A stretch of DNA of 64,000 bases, taken from positions 4,534,001 to 4,598,000 of the forward strand of contig JAWPMN010000001.1 in NCBI GenBank assembly GCA_033344895.1, written 5' to 3'. The notes beneath the pieces are model-generated. The model ran no database searches and was not told where the DNA came from. It was given only the letters and a program-made list of their open reading frames with translations. Positions within the stretch are counted from its first letter, which is position 1; each line of letters opens with the position of its first letter. This document shows, piece after piece, positions 43,539-52,579 of the stretch. A program made the translations under genes and the position numbers. The DNA comes from Alphaproteobacteria bacterium (GTDB lineage: Bacteria > Pseudomonadota > Alphaproteobacteria > UBA8366 > Aestuariispiraceae).

Positions 43539-43759
43539 GCCACCCGACTTTCCGGTCGCCGCCAATTGGGTTTCGGTCGGCGCGACAATGTTGTCCTGGA
43601 ACGCATTATTCAGATCATGGGGTGACATGGAAACCTCTCTGCGGAGCCTGTTCTTCGGTTGGACCGGGCGGCCTGCCCGGCGGTCCCTGGACATACGCGT
43701 TCATCTGGACGGTCATGAAGGCCGAAACGGGGCGAATTCGGGGCGAAGGGCCGCGGCAG

Positions 43760-43948
43760 TCAGTCGGTCGGGTCCGAACCGCCGCCGCCCCCGGCACCCT
43801 CGTCGGGAAGACTAGACGATTCGCCCTGCGTCTCCTGCCGTCGTGCGCGTTGCTGCGCCTTTCGGCGGGCCAGATTCGCGCGCAACTTTTCGGCCTGTCG
43901 ATCAAGGCGGGCCTGTTCGCTGTCGGAGAGTTTGCGGCCTTTCGTCAT
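43760..43948 (-). CDS. Small conserved basic protein upstream of murA, 62 residues
   Basis: MTKGRKLSDSEQARLDRQAEKLRANLARRKAQQRARR followed by an acidic, Gly-rich tail. Alphaproteobacterial genomes often carry such a KLRANLARRKAQ protein near murA; its function is not known to me. ATG 43948 is chosen over an upstream 20-codon extension because of this conserved start. 221 bases separate it from murA. Confidence 0.65.
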   Translation of the reverse strand: MTKGRKLSDSEQARLDRQAEKLRANLARRKAQQRARRQETQGESSSLPDEGAGGGGGSDPTD

Positions 43949-44086
43949 GCACCGGAAATGCCGCTCCACGGCGGTGAAGTCAAGCGGCGCACCTTCGCCC
44001 TTGCACACCCCCCGACGCTATGGCATAAGCGCGCCCGCTTGGGCAGGGAACGTCGGATTCTCGACATTCCTTCCGCCATCCAAGAA

Positions 44087-44161
44087 GCTGCCGTAGCTCA
44101 GGGGTAGAGCACTCCCTTGGTAAGGGAGAGGCCGAGAGTTCAATTCTCTCCGGCAGCACCA
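44087..44161 (+). tRNA. tRNA-Thr (anticodon GGT)
   Basis: 75-base cloverleaf with encoded CCA. Acceptor GCTGCCG / CGGCAGC, D-arm TAGCTCAGGGGTAGAGCA, anticodon stem CTCCC/GGGAG with loop TTGGTAA giving GGT (reads ACC/ACU), T-arm AGAGTTCAATTCTCT. A distinctly AT-rich segment begins about 40 bases downstream. Confidence 0.97.
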
Positions 44162-44685
44162 TGTTTCCTACAATTGATCCTTCCGGGTTTCCGATTGCCC
44201 CTGCTAGACTAGCTGGGCTATACTTGCGTAGACGTCACTCCACAAACCAAACTTTTCCCTGCTCTATAAGAAGAAAGTAATGAAGATAGAGTTATCTTCA
44301 TTCATTCATCTAAGATCGAGCTTAACTTTAGTTTCTGAACTTCAAATGATCGCTTTTTCGAAGCCCGCTACAGCGCCTTCGCATCGTGTTTCGGGACCCG
44401 GAACCGAATCCGGGTTTGGCTGAAAAACATGCCGGCGGCCATCCTGATTGCGACCCTGCCGCTGTTCCTGATCTCACAGGCGGGCATGGTGATCCGCGAC
44501 CTTTGCCTGTTCCGCCTTTCCTCTCTGAAAGGAGCGGCCGCGGCAATCGGCGGCATGCGTTCCATATTGCGACAACGCACCCGGGTTCAATCCGCCCGAC
44601 GGGTGGGCGTTTCAAAGATCATTCGACCGATGGCGATTTCGCCGCACCTGCTGATCGCGCGAGCGCCGGTGTCGAGGCCGGTCGA
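44162..44685. other. 524-base gap with an AT-rich patch next to tRNA-Thr
   Basis: Bases 44221-44340 have 43 G or C of 120 by hand count, far below the rest. Contains a perfect 10-bp hairpin AATGAAGATA-GAGT-TATCTTCATT (44279-44302) and a 7-bp one (44396-44415). A 90-codon frame at 44429-44701 starts MPAAILIATLPLF but lacks a ribosome site and I do not support it. No duplicate of the tRNA 3' end was found nearby. Confidence 0.55.
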
Positions 44686-45204
44686 TCAGAGCGCACCATA
44701 GGCGGCCGTGAATCCGCGCAGCGAAATCCGGACGGATATCGGCTGCTCCGGACGGGCCGCGGACCTGATCGTCACGATGGCGAAAAGCCCACGCCTCATC
44801 GCTTCGATCTGATCCGCTGTCAGCGCCAGATTGGACACACATCCTGCCCGGGCACAGAAATCGTAGGCAAAGCGCAACTGCTCGCCATTATCGACCTGGA
44901 ACAGCAATCCTTCCGGAAGCGCCGTTCCCAATGGAACCACCGCCGTGGCGCCGGCCGGCGCGGGCGCATCGGATGCCAGTCGAATCAGGCTGAACTCCAC
45001 CATCGGCCGACCGCGATCATCCACCGCGGTCTGGATCATGTAGCAATCTTCGGGTTTGGCGGAGCTGCAGCGAATGTCCCAGTCGCCATGGCTTTCGCGA
45101 AGCACTTCCGTCGTCGCCCCTTCCGCGCTCTGCGCAAGCGCCGGAAGACCCGAAAATCCGATCAGGGACATCAGTCCCAGTACGGTGAGAATTCGAATGA
45201 GCAT
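44686..45204 (-). CDS. Invasion associated locus B (IalB) family protein
   Basis: 172 residues, secreted (MLIRILTVLGLMSLIGFSGLPALAQS). The mature part fits IalB: HGDWDIRCSSAKPEDCYMIQTAVDDRGRPMVEFSLIRL, then GTALPEGLLFQVDNGEQLRFAYDFCARAGCVSNLALT with paired cysteines. The family is widespread in alphaproteobacteria, named from Bartonella; in free-living species it is an envelope protein of uncertain role. Confidence 0.92.
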   Translation of the reverse strand: MLIRILTVLGLMSLIGFSGLPALAQSAEGATTEVLRESHGDWDIRCSSAKPEDCYMIQTAVDDRGRPMVEFSLIRLASDAPAPAGATAVVPLGTALPEGLLFQVDNGEQLRFAYDFCARAGCVSNLALTADQIEAMRRGLFAIVTIRSAARPEQPISVRISLRGFTAAYGAL

Positions 45205-45318
45205 ATCGGCACCCGGAGCGGATTGAGAAGGTATCCGCTCTACACTAACCGCGGGGCGCCGCGCAATAAACCCGCCCCATTCCGCGTGGGAACGGCATCC
45301 GGGGATGTGTCCGCCGCC

Positions 45319-45549
45319 TCAGCCGCCCGGCTGGAAATCCTTGGGCGCGTACCAGATCTTCTGCTGATGGATCCGACCGAGCAGACCGCGCAATTGCTGA
45401 ATTTCGTTCTGCAGGTTCGATACTTCGGGCTTGTCGCCCCCCGCCGACAGCACACGACGGGATAGATCGCCGACACGCTGTGTCAGGGATGCTTCGATGC
45501 GGTCGATATCCTGAATATCCAGTTCGAAATGGGTCCGATATTTCGGCAT
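45319..45549 (-). CDS. Small conserved hypothetical protein, 76 residues
   Basis: MPKYRTHFELDIQDIDRIEASLTQRV then a predicted coiled coil (LQNEIQQLRGLLGRIHQQKIWYAPKDFQPGG). Cytoplasmic, likely self-associating. Short Rhodospirillales proteins with this M-P-K/R-Y-R-T-H-F opening are familiar to me as hypothetical. Ribosome site is weak. Confidence 0.6.
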   Translation of the reverse strand: MPKYRTHFELDIQDIDRIEASLTQRVGDLSRRVLSAGGDKPEVSNLQNEIQQLRGLLGRIHQQKIWYAPKDFQPGG

Positions 45550-45938
45550 AGTCGTCAGGTCCGGTTCTGCAGAGAGATGCGGTCGGTCGCGCCAACCGAT
45601 TGTGCAGTGCGAGATATACCTGGACTCGGTGCGAACTCAACAGATTTTTTTCGTAAGCGACCGTAAATGCCGTTTCTGCGACCAACCAGTGGTCGTGATT
45701 GGATTTGATGCGCCAGAGGTGCCGGGATACCAATACGGCAAGGGTAGCGCTCTTCGGCAGATTGGTTTTTGAAGCGGCTGTCCCTTGGGTAACCGATTGC
45801 GATTCTGGGGCGAATGGCAGCACCGAATATCTGATGTTTCCCGATCGGTGCGGGATATTCTACTTCTGTCGAAGAATGCGTTAAGCTCGGCGTTGGCCGG
45901 TTGGTCACAGCGGGTTTCAGTATGGGGGCGATACCGAA
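45550..45938. other. 389-base gap upstream of the SLC13 permease
   Basis: Holds the promoters of the small minus-strand gene and of the permease. Several short frames are open but none shows codon usage or motifs of a gene. A GGGGGC ribosome site lies about 9 bases before the permease ATG. No repeat or terminator was recognised. Confidence 0.5.
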
Positions 45939-47795
45939 ATGGAACTGACCGATGTGAAGACCCTGGAGATGATCCTGGTCTTCATTCTGATTGCCGGTAC
46001 CCTTTATCTGTACGCGACCGAAAAACTGGCGCTGGAGGTCACCTCCCTCGCGGTGATCTGTGCGCTGATGGTGGTTTTCCACCTGATTCCGGTCCCGGGA
46101 CCGGATGGCGACAACCTGCTGGACGCCCACAAGCTGCTGACCGGCTTTGCCAATCCCGCCATGTTGACGGTGCTGGCGCTGCTGATACTCGGCGAAGGCC
46201 TGAACCGGACCGGCGCCCTGGATTCGGCGGCGACCGTCGTCTACGCAGCCGCCAAAGGACGTCCGACGGCGGCGATTGGAATGGCGCTGCTGCTGGTTGG
46301 CGCTGTCTCTGCGGTGCTGAACAACATCCCGGTCGTCGTGCTGTTCATCCCCATCATGCAGGCACTTGCCGTCCGGTCGAACCGCAGCGCGGGGCGCTAC
46401 ATGATGCCCCTCAGTTTCGCTGCGATCCTGGGCGGCATGACGACCCTGATCGGCTCGTCCACCAACCTCTTGGTGTCGAGCGCCATGATCGAATTGGGCG
46501 AGGAGGGCTTCGACTTCTTCAGTTTCACCATTCCGGGACTCGTCGTAGCCGGTGCCGGCATGGTCTATGTTATCCTGATCCTGCCGAAGCTGCTGCCGGA
46601 CCGGGAAGGCGAGACCGGCGGTGCCCAGCGCGAGGCGAAGCAGTTCAAGGCACAGATCACCGTTCGGCGCGGCAGTGTGCTGGAAGGAATGACGCCGTCC
46701 GCCGGTTTCTTTCCGGGCCTGCCGGGCATCACCGTCCTGTCGATCGAGCGCGGCGACGAGAGCTTCACCCCGCCCTATGAGGACATTCCACTGCAGCGTG
46801 ATGACATCCTGATCGTCGCCGCGACGCGGGATCGCCTGCTGCAGTTCCACAAGGACAATCCGAAATCCCTGACGCCGGAAATCATGTCCGGCAGCGGCAT
46901 GGCGCGCATGATCGATGCCGATGCACGTTGGCGGTCCGGTGCCCAGTCGGTTGCGGAAGTGATGGTGACCCCCGGGTCTCGGATGGTCGGACGCACATTG
47001 GATACGATCGGATTCCGGTATCGCCACGATTGTGTCGTCCTGGGCATCGAGCGGCGCATCCGCATGCCGCGCACGCGCCCGACGGAGATCCCGCTCGAAC
47101 CGGGCGACATCCTGCTGATTCAGGGGCGCCGAGCGGATATCGAGGCCCTGCGCGGCAGTCAGGAAGTCGTCCTGCTGGAGTGGTCGGCGGAGGATCTGCC
47201 GCAGCCGCACCATGCAAAGCGGGCGGGGTTGATCTTTTTCGCAACCGTCGGGTCGGCGGCGACCGGCCTTCTTCCAACGGAAGTCGCCACCCTGTCCGGT
47301 GCCGCGGCCATGGTGATCTCCGGCGCCCTGAGTGCGGAGGAGGCAATCCGCGCCATCGATCACAAGATCATCCTGCTGATCGCCGCCGCCTTGGCACTTG
47401 GCGCAGCAATGCAAGCGACCGGCGGCGCGGCCTTCCTGGCCCACGGTCTTGTGGTACTGCTGGGCGAGTCCAGCCCGGCGGTGGTCCTGTCCGGCTTCTT
47501 CCTGCTGACCGCCGTGCTGGCGAATGTCCTATCGACCAAGGCTACGGCGGTCCTCTTCACACCGATCGCAGTCGCGATCGCCCACGACATCGGTGTGCCG
47601 GCGGAGGCCTTCGCGGTTGCCGTGGTTTTCGCAGCGAACTGTTCCTTCGGCAGTCCGGTCGGCTACCAGACCAATCTGCTGGTCATGGCGCCCGGCGGAT
47701 ACAAGTTCAAGGATTTCATCCGGGCCGGCACGCCGCTGCTGCTGATCTGCTGGATCGCCTTCAGTCTTTTCGCCCCGTTCTGGTTCGGCCTTTAA
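45939..47795 (+). CDS. SLC13 family permease with TrkA-C (RCK_C) domains
   Basis: 618-residue membrane carrier of the divalent anion/sodium symporter type. The N-terminal membrane half includes NNIPVVVLFIPIMQALA and GSSTNLLVSSAM (the S-N-T-type motif that binds Na+ and the carboxylate or sulfate), the middle has two TrkA-C regulatory modules (VLSIERGDESFTPPYEDIPLQRDDILIVAA; VVLGIERRIRMPRTRPTEIPLEPGDILLIQG), and the second membrane half includes SPVGYQTNLLVMAPGGYKF. Bacterial proteins of this layout often move sulfate or dicarboxylates. A GTG-start amidoligase gene follows after 33 bases. Confidence 0.9.
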   Translation: MELTDVKTLEMILVFILIAGTLYLYATEKLALEVTSLAVICALMVVFHLIPVPGPDGDNLLDAHKLLTGFANPAMLTVLALLILGEGLNRTGALDSAATVVYAAAKGRPTAAIGMALLLVGAVSAVLNNIPVVVLFIPIMQALAVRSNRSAGRYMMPLSFAAILGGMTTLIGSSTNLLVSSAMIELGEEGFDFFSFTIPGLVVAGAGMVYVILILPKLLPDREGETGGAQREAKQFKAQITVRRGSVLEGMTPSAGFFPGLPGITVLSIERGDESFTPPYEDIPLQRDDILIVAATRDRLLQFHKDNPKSLTPEIMSGSGMARMIDADARWRSGAQSVAEVMVTPGSRMVGRTLDTIGFRYRHDCVVLGIERRIRMPRTRPTEIPLEPGDILLIQGRRADIEALRGSQEVVLLEWSAEDLPQPHHAKRAGLIFFATVGSAATGLLPTEVATLSGAAAMVISGALSAEEAIRAIDHKIILLIAAALALGAAMQATGGAAFLAHGLVVLLGESSPAVVLSGFFLLTAVLANVLSTKATAVLFTPIAVAIAHDIGVPAEAFAVAVVFAANCSFGSPVGYQTNLLVMAPGGYKFKDFIRAGTPLLLICWIAFSLFAPFWFGL

Positions 47796-47828
47796 ATTGC
47801 CGCGGCGCCCCCTACATCCCTTGATGTT

Positions 47829-48857
47829 GTGACGGGCATTCCGACCAAATCCGCAATCACGCCACCGCCCAGTCCGGAGGGACCGGACGGCGCGTTCCGC
47901 CGTGTCGGGCTGGAGTTCGAATTCGCTGCCTTGCGCCCCCGGGACGCGGCGGAACTGGTGCGTAAGCGCTTCGGCGGTGAAATCCGTCAGAACAGCCCCC
48001 ATCGTTACACGATAGAAGACAGCAATCCGGCCCCTTTCCGGGTCGAACTGGACGCGCAATACGTCCATCCCAACGACCGCCTGCGAGAGGTCGACCCGAC
48101 CCGCCCCTGGTTATCCGATCTGGTGGAATGGATTCGCGAGCTTGATGCCGAAACCAGTCGAATCCTGGGCGATCTGGCCGGAGACCTCGTCCCGTGCGAG
48201 ATCGTTGCCCCGCCGATCGAATGGCCGCGTCTGATGGAGATGGAAACCCTTTACCGGGATCTCGGCCAGGCCGGCGCCGCCGGCACGGACGAGGGGCTGC
48301 TCTATGCTTTCGGCCTTCACCTCAATGTCGAGACGACGGGCGAGGATGTAGCGGACATCCTGCCGACTATGCAGGCCTATCTGCTGCTGAGCCCTTGGCT
48401 GCGCAGCGATATTCGGGTCGATGGAACCAGACGTGCCTTCCCGTATATCGACCCCTTCCCGACCTCTTATCTGCGGCATGTCTGTCGGGCGGACTATTCA
48501 CCAGACCTTAAAGGATTGATTGCCGATTATCTGTCGTTCAACAACACCAGAAATCGGGAACTGGACATGCTGCCCCTGTTTGCACATCTGCGCGGAGAGC
48601 AGGTGCGGGCCGTCATCGACGATCCGCGGATCAAGCCACGCCCGACCTATCACTGGCGCCTTCCCAACACGCTGTTCTCTGAAAACCACGCAGGCCCCAT
48701 CGCAGAATGGCGCCGATGGCTGGCGGTGGAGCGTCTCGCGAGCGACAGAAGCGCTCTGGAATCGGCGTGTCGGACGTTCCAGACCCTGTCGACCTTTCCC
48801 CTGTCCGGCGATCTGGCCCGTTTCTCTGAAAGTCTGGGCGCGGAGTACCGGTTATGA
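47829..48857 (+). CDS. Amidoligase family protein (glutamine synthetase-like COOH-NH2 ligase)
   Basis: 342 residues, GTG start. The amidoligase fold (PF12224) is shown by RRVGLEFEFAAL near residues 24-36 (Glu29 and Glu31 in the metal site), FRVELDAQYVH, LVPCEIVAPPIEWPRLMEMETLYRDLGQAGAAGTDEGLLYAFGLHLNVET (the conserved PCEIVAPP and GLHLNVE strands). These enzymes form amide bonds between carboxylates and amines with ATP. It overlaps the next gene (C26 hydrolase) by 4 bases, so they make one unit. Substrate unknown; gamma-glutamyl or peptide tagging is the usual suggestion. Confidence 0.88.
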   Translation: MTGIPTKSAITPPPSPEGPDGAFRRVGLEFEFAALRPRDAAELVRKRFGGEIRQNSPHRYTIEDSNPAPFRVELDAQYVHPNDRLREVDPTRPWLSDLVEWIRELDAETSRILGDLAGDLVPCEIVAPPIEWPRLMEMETLYRDLGQAGAAGTDEGLLYAFGLHLNVETTGEDVADILPTMQAYLLLSPWLRSDIRVDGTRRAFPYIDPFPTSYLRHVCRADYSPDLKGLIADYLSFNNTRNRELDMLPLFAHLRGEQVRAVIDDPRIKPRPTYHWRLPNTLFSENHAGPIAEWRRWLAVERLASDRSALESACRTFQTLSTFPLSGDLARFSESLGAEYRL

Positions 48858-49528
48858 GCAAGCCTCTGATCGGAGTCACGACCAGCCACATGCGGGGCTG
48901 GCGCTCCTGGCAGTTTCAGCGATTTGCCATCTGGCGGGCCGGCGGCAGGGCGCGGCGCTTGACCGCCAGCCGGGTCGACGACGTGAAGGCGGCCGCAGCC
49001 GACCTCGATGGCCTCGTCATCGGCGGTGGAGACGACATCTCCGCCTCACTGTATGGCGGCGCCGTGCACCCCGCGATCCGGATCGACCCGGACCGGGACC
49101 GCCTGGAATACGCGCTGCTCGAGACACTTGGCGGCAGCACCGTTCCGGTTCTCGGCGTCTGCCGCGGTGCTCAGATGCTGGCACTTTGGCGGGGCGGTTC
49201 CCTGATCGAGGACATCTATGCCCGCTACCCGGACCTTCCCAAACTGCGCACCGTGCTGCCGCGAAAGCGTGTGGATGTCGCTCCGGACACGCGACTGGCT
49301 GCCATCCTGGGCCGCACGGAGATCTGGGTGAACTCCCTGCACCATCAGGCCGTGGAGTATCCCGGCGACGGCATGCGTCTGGCCGCCGCGGACCGGCGCG
49401 GTGTCACCCAGGGTCTGGAACATCTGGGCGATCGTTTCATGCTGGGGGTTCAGTGGCATCCGGAATACATGCCGCAGAAATCGTCGCAGCAGCGACTGTA
49501 CCGCGCCCTTGTGACTGCTGCGCGCTAG
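48854..49528 (+). CDS. Gamma-glutamyl-gamma-aminobutyrate hydrolase family protein (peptidase C26, class I GAT-like)
   Basis: 224 residues with a class I amidotransferase fold: GLVIGGGDDISASLYGG, nucleophile Cys103 in VLGVCRGAQMLALWRGG, and His202/Glu204 in GVQWHPEYM. PuuD-like enzymes of this family hydrolyse gamma-glutamyl amides. The ATG overlaps the amidoligase stop (ATGA). Coupling of a ligase that makes an amide to a hydrolase that can break a gamma-glutamyl bond suggests a shared small molecule. Confidence 0.9.
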   Translation: MSKPLIGVTTSHMRGWRSWQFQRFAIWRAGGRARRLTASRVDDVKAAAADLDGLVIGGGDDISASLYGGAVHPAIRIDPDRDRLEYALLETLGGSTVPVLGVCRGAQMLALWRGGSLIEDIYARYPDLPKLRTVLPRKRVDVAPDTRLAAILGRTEIWVNSLHHQAVEYPGDGMRLAAADRRGVTQGLEHLGDRFMLGVQWHPEYMPQKSSQQRLYRALVTAAR

Positions 49529-49574
49529 ACAGATATATGCGACACCTTTCCGCGATTTAGCGACAAATTGGCCG

Positions 49575-49603
49575 TTGACGGCGGCGTCACCCGATCCTAG
49601 CTT
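49575..49603 (+). promoter_or_regulatory. Sigma-70 promoter of serC-serA
   Basis: TTGACG (49575-49580), 17-base spacer, TAGCTT (49598-49603). It predicts a transcript start near 49610 and a leader of about 30 bases before the GTG at 49639. Confidence 0.65.
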
Positions 49604-49638
49604 CCGCACACTTCGACCTCTCGATGGAGACCCCGCCC

Positions 49639-50796
49639 GTGACCGCCAACGTCCAAAAGCCGGAGCAACGTCCGGTTAGCCCGCTGTTTTCCTCAGGACC
49701 TTGCGCGAAGCGACCCGGCTGGTCGCCGGCGGCGCTGAACGACGCCCTTCTCGGTCGTTCCCATCGTTCCGGACCGGGGAAGGCGAAGCTGAAGGAAGTC
49801 ATTGATTGCAGCCGAGCCATCTTGGGCCTTCCGGACGACTATCGTATCGGCATCGTTCCGGCCTCCGATACCGGTGCTGTCGAGATGGCGATGTGGTCAC
49901 TTCTGGGGCCGCGTGGCGTCGACATGCTGGCCTGGGAAAGTTTCGGCAAGGGCTGGGTCACCGATGTCGCAAAGCAACTGAAACTGGAAGACGTGCGCGT
50001 GATCGAGGCCGATTATGGTCTGTTGCCCGAACTGGGCGCGGTCGATCCGGACCGGGACGTCGTCTTCACGTGGAACGGGACGACCAGCGGCGTGAAAGTG
50101 CCCGATGCCGACTGGATCGCCACCGATCGCAAGGGCCTGACGATCTGCGACGCAACGTCCGCCGCTTTTGCGATGGATCTGCCCTGGGACAAGCTGGATG
50201 TCGTCACCTGGTCCTGGCAGAAAGTGCTGGGTGGTGAAGGGGCCCACGGCATGCTGGTCCTGTCCCCCCGCGCCGTGGAGCGACTGGAGAGCTACAGCCC
50301 GGCCTGGCCGATGCCGAAGATCTTTCGCATGACCAAGGGCGGCAAGCTGATCGAGGGGATCTTCAAAGGGGAGACGATCAACACGCCGTCGATGCTGTGC
50401 GTCGAAGACGCGATCGATTCCCTGACCTGGGCCGAAAGTATCGGCGGGCTGTCCGCCCTGATTGAGCGGTCGCAGAACAATCTGGAAACCGTCGAAGACT
50501 GGGTCGCCCGGACCGACTGGATCGAATTCCTGCCCAACGATCCGGCGACACGATCCAGCACATCGATCTGCCTGATGCTGTCCGACGCCTGCCCGCTGGA
50601 GGGAGACGCACGCGCGACGGCGCCCAAGCGCATGGCAACCCTGCTGGAAAAGGAAGGCGTCGCGCTGGACATCAACGGCTACCGCGACGCGCCGCCAGGT
50701 CTGCGCATCTGGGGCGGTGCCACGGTCGAGCCGTCGGATATGGCGGCGCTGATGCCCTGGCTCGACTGGGCCTATGCCCAGATAATCGCGGAGTAA
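49639..50796 (+). CDS. serC: Phosphoserine transaminase
   Basis: PLP enzyme making phosphoserine from 3-phosphohydroxypyruvate. About 385 residues in the alphaproteobacterial long form: [48 protein letters not shown] and the PLP-lysine region [25 protein letters not shown] 49639 is preferred because GGAGA is 8 bases before it; ATG 49624 would add five residues and has no ribosome site. Four bases before serA, forming the serine pathway pair. Confidence 0.95.
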   Translation: MTANVQKPEQRPVSPLFSSGPCAKRPGWSPAALNDALLGRSHRSGPGKAKLKEVIDCSRAILGLPDDYRIGIVPASDTGAVEMAMWSLLGPRGVDMLAWESFGKGWVTDVAKQLKLEDVRVIEADYGLLPELGAVDPDRDVVFTWNGTTSGVKVPDADWIATDRKGLTICDATSAAFAMDLPWDKLDVVTWSWQKVLGGEGAHGMLVLSPRAVERLESYSPAWPMPKIFRMTKGGKLIEGIFKGETINTPSMLCVEDAIDSLTWAESIGGLSALIERSQNNLETVEDWVARTDWIEFLPNDPATRSSTSICLMLSDACPLEGDARATAPKRMATLLEKEGVALDINGYRDAPPGLRIWGGATVEPSDMAALMPWLDWAYAQIIAE

Positions 50797-50800
50797 GCCG

Positions 50801-52381
50801 ATGCCGAAAGTTCTGATTTCCGACAAGCTGAGCGATCGTGCCGTTGCGGTCTTCCGCGACCGCGGTATCGAGGTCGACTTCGAGCCGGGCCTGCCGGCGG
50901 AAGACCTGCTGACGCGTATCGCCGATTACGACGGGCTGGCCATCCGGTCCGCGACCAAGGTGACCGAAGAGGTGCTGAACGCCGGAAACGGACACCTGAA
51001 GGTCGTCGGTCGGGCCGGGATCGGCGTCGACAACGTCGATCTGGCCGCCGCGACCCGTAACGGCGTTGTGGTGATGAACACGCCTTTCGGCAATTCCATC
51101 ACGACTGCCGAACATGCCATCGCCATGATGATGGCCCTGGCCCGGCAGATTCCCGCCGCCGACGCATCCACCCGCGCCGGAAAGTGGGAGAAATCGAAAT
51201 TCATGGGCGTCGAACTGTTCGGCAAGACGCTGGGTCTCGTCGGGTCCGGCAATATCGGCAGCATCGTGGCCGACCGGGCCCAGGGTCTGAAAATGAAAGT
51301 CGTGGCCTATGACCCGTTCCTGTCGCCGGAAAGGGCGCGCGAGTTGGGTGTCGAGAAGGTCGGTCTGGACGATCTGCTGGAACGGGCGGATTTCATCACC
51401 ATCCACACGCCGCTGACCGACAGCACCCGCAATCTGCTCGACGCGAAGGCGCTGGCGAAATGCAAACCGGGGATCCGCATCGTCAACTGCGCCCGCGGCG
51501 GAATCGTGGACGAGGCGGCGCTCAAGGACGCGCTGGACAGCGGCCATGTCGCCGGTGCGGCACTGGATGTCTTCACCGTTGAGCCGGCACGGGAAAACCC
51601 GCTGTTCGATACGCCCAACGTCGTCGCAACACCGCATCTCGGCGCTGCGACTGAAGAGGCGCAGGAAAATGTCGCCCTGCAGGTCGCGGAACAGATGTCC
51701 GATTACCTGCTGACAGGCGCCATCAGCAACGCGCTCAACATGCCGTCGATCTCCGCCGAGGATGCACCCCGCCTGCAGCCCTACATGACGCTGGCCTGCC
51801 AATTGGGCTCGTTCGCAGGACAGGTGACGGAAACCGCCCTCAAGGCCGTGACGCTGGAATTCGAAGGCCATGTTGCGAAACTGAATGTCAAGCCGCTGGT
51901 CCAGGCGGCACTGGCGGAGGTCATGAAGCCGTTCTCCGATGCGGTGAATATGGTCAACGCCCCGGTTTTTGCCCGCGAACGCGGCGTCGATGTGTCCGAA
52001 GTGATTCATGACCGCCCCGGCGACTATCAGACGCTGATCAAGCTGACGGTCACGACGGAGCGTTTCACCCGTTCCGTCTCAGGTACCCTGTTCGGCGGCG
52101 ACCTGCCCCGTATCGTCGACATCAAGGGCATCGCGATCGAGGCGGAACTGACACCGCATATGCTCTACATCACGAACCACGACAAGCCCGGCCTGATCGG
52201 CGGTCTGGGGACGGTTCTGGGCAATGCGGGGGTCAATATCGCGACCTTCCATCTGGGCCGTGCGGAGGCCGGCGGTGACGCCATCGCCCTGATTTCCGTC
52301 GATGAGGCGATCTCGCCGGAGGTTTTGACGCAGATTCAGGCCCTGCCTCAGATCAAGCAGGTCAAGACGCTGAAATTCTGA
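50801..52381 (+). CDS. serA: D-3-phosphoglycerate dehydrogenase
   Basis: First enzyme of serine synthesis, oxidising 3-phosphoglycerate with NAD+. 526 residues, the long type: NAD domain with TLGLVGSGNIGSIVADRAQGL, catalytic VNCARGGIVDEAAL and PHLGAATEEAQENVALQ, then an intervening (ASB) domain and a C-terminal ACT domain (HMLYITNHDKPGLIGGLGTVLGNAGVNIATFHLGR) for feedback by serine. Co-transcribed with serC. Confidence 0.97.
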   Translation: MPKVLISDKLSDRAVAVFRDRGIEVDFEPGLPAEDLLTRIADYDGLAIRSATKVTEEVLNAGNGHLKVVGRAGIGVDNVDLAAATRNGVVVMNTPFGNSITTAEHAIAMMMALARQIPAADASTRAGKWEKSKFMGVELFGKTLGLVGSGNIGSIVADRAQGLKMKVVAYDPFLSPERARELGVEKVGLDDLLERADFITIHTPLTDSTRNLLDAKALAKCKPGIRIVNCARGGIVDEAALKDALDSGHVAGAALDVFTVEPARENPLFDTPNVVATPHLGAATEEAQENVALQVAEQMSDYLLTGAISNALNMPSISAEDAPRLQPYMTLACQLGSFAGQVTETALKAVTLEFEGHVAKLNVKPLVQAALAEVMKPFSDAVNMVNAPVFARERGVDVSEVIHDRPGDYQTLIKLTVTTERFTRSVSGTLFGGDLPRIVDIKGIAIEAELTPHMLYITNHDKPGLIGGLGTVLGNAGVNIATFHLGRAEAGGDAIALISVDEAISPEVLTQIQALPQIKQVKTLKF

Positions 52382-52579
52382 CCGCCCGGCGGTTGTCGCC
52401 GAGGATACGCGCACATCGTAGTCGGGAATTGAGCGCCCGCAGCAGGGATTGCGGCAGCGCAAACACGCCTTGTTTTCAATCCCGTAAAATGAGTTTCGCC
52501 GATCTGGCCTATTTTGTCTTTCGCACCTGCAATATATGTCGGTACACTCGAGCCGGTTTCGAACCATTAAGGATTCTCG

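Noticed and set aside
44429-44701. 90-codon plus-strand frame starting MPAAILIATLPLF after tRNA-Thr
   Set aside because: Hydrophobic start looks like a membrane segment, but there is no ribosome site and the rest is Arg-rich; it also overlaps the end of ialB on the other strand.
44087-46000. Genomic island integrated in tRNA-Thr
   Set aside because: No repeat of the tRNA 3' end and no integrase downstream; only composition changes, over a short stretch.
49529-49638. serC-type RNA leader motif reported in alphaproteobacteria
   Set aside because: The best promoter places the transcript start about 30 bases before the start codon, leaving too little leader for that structure.
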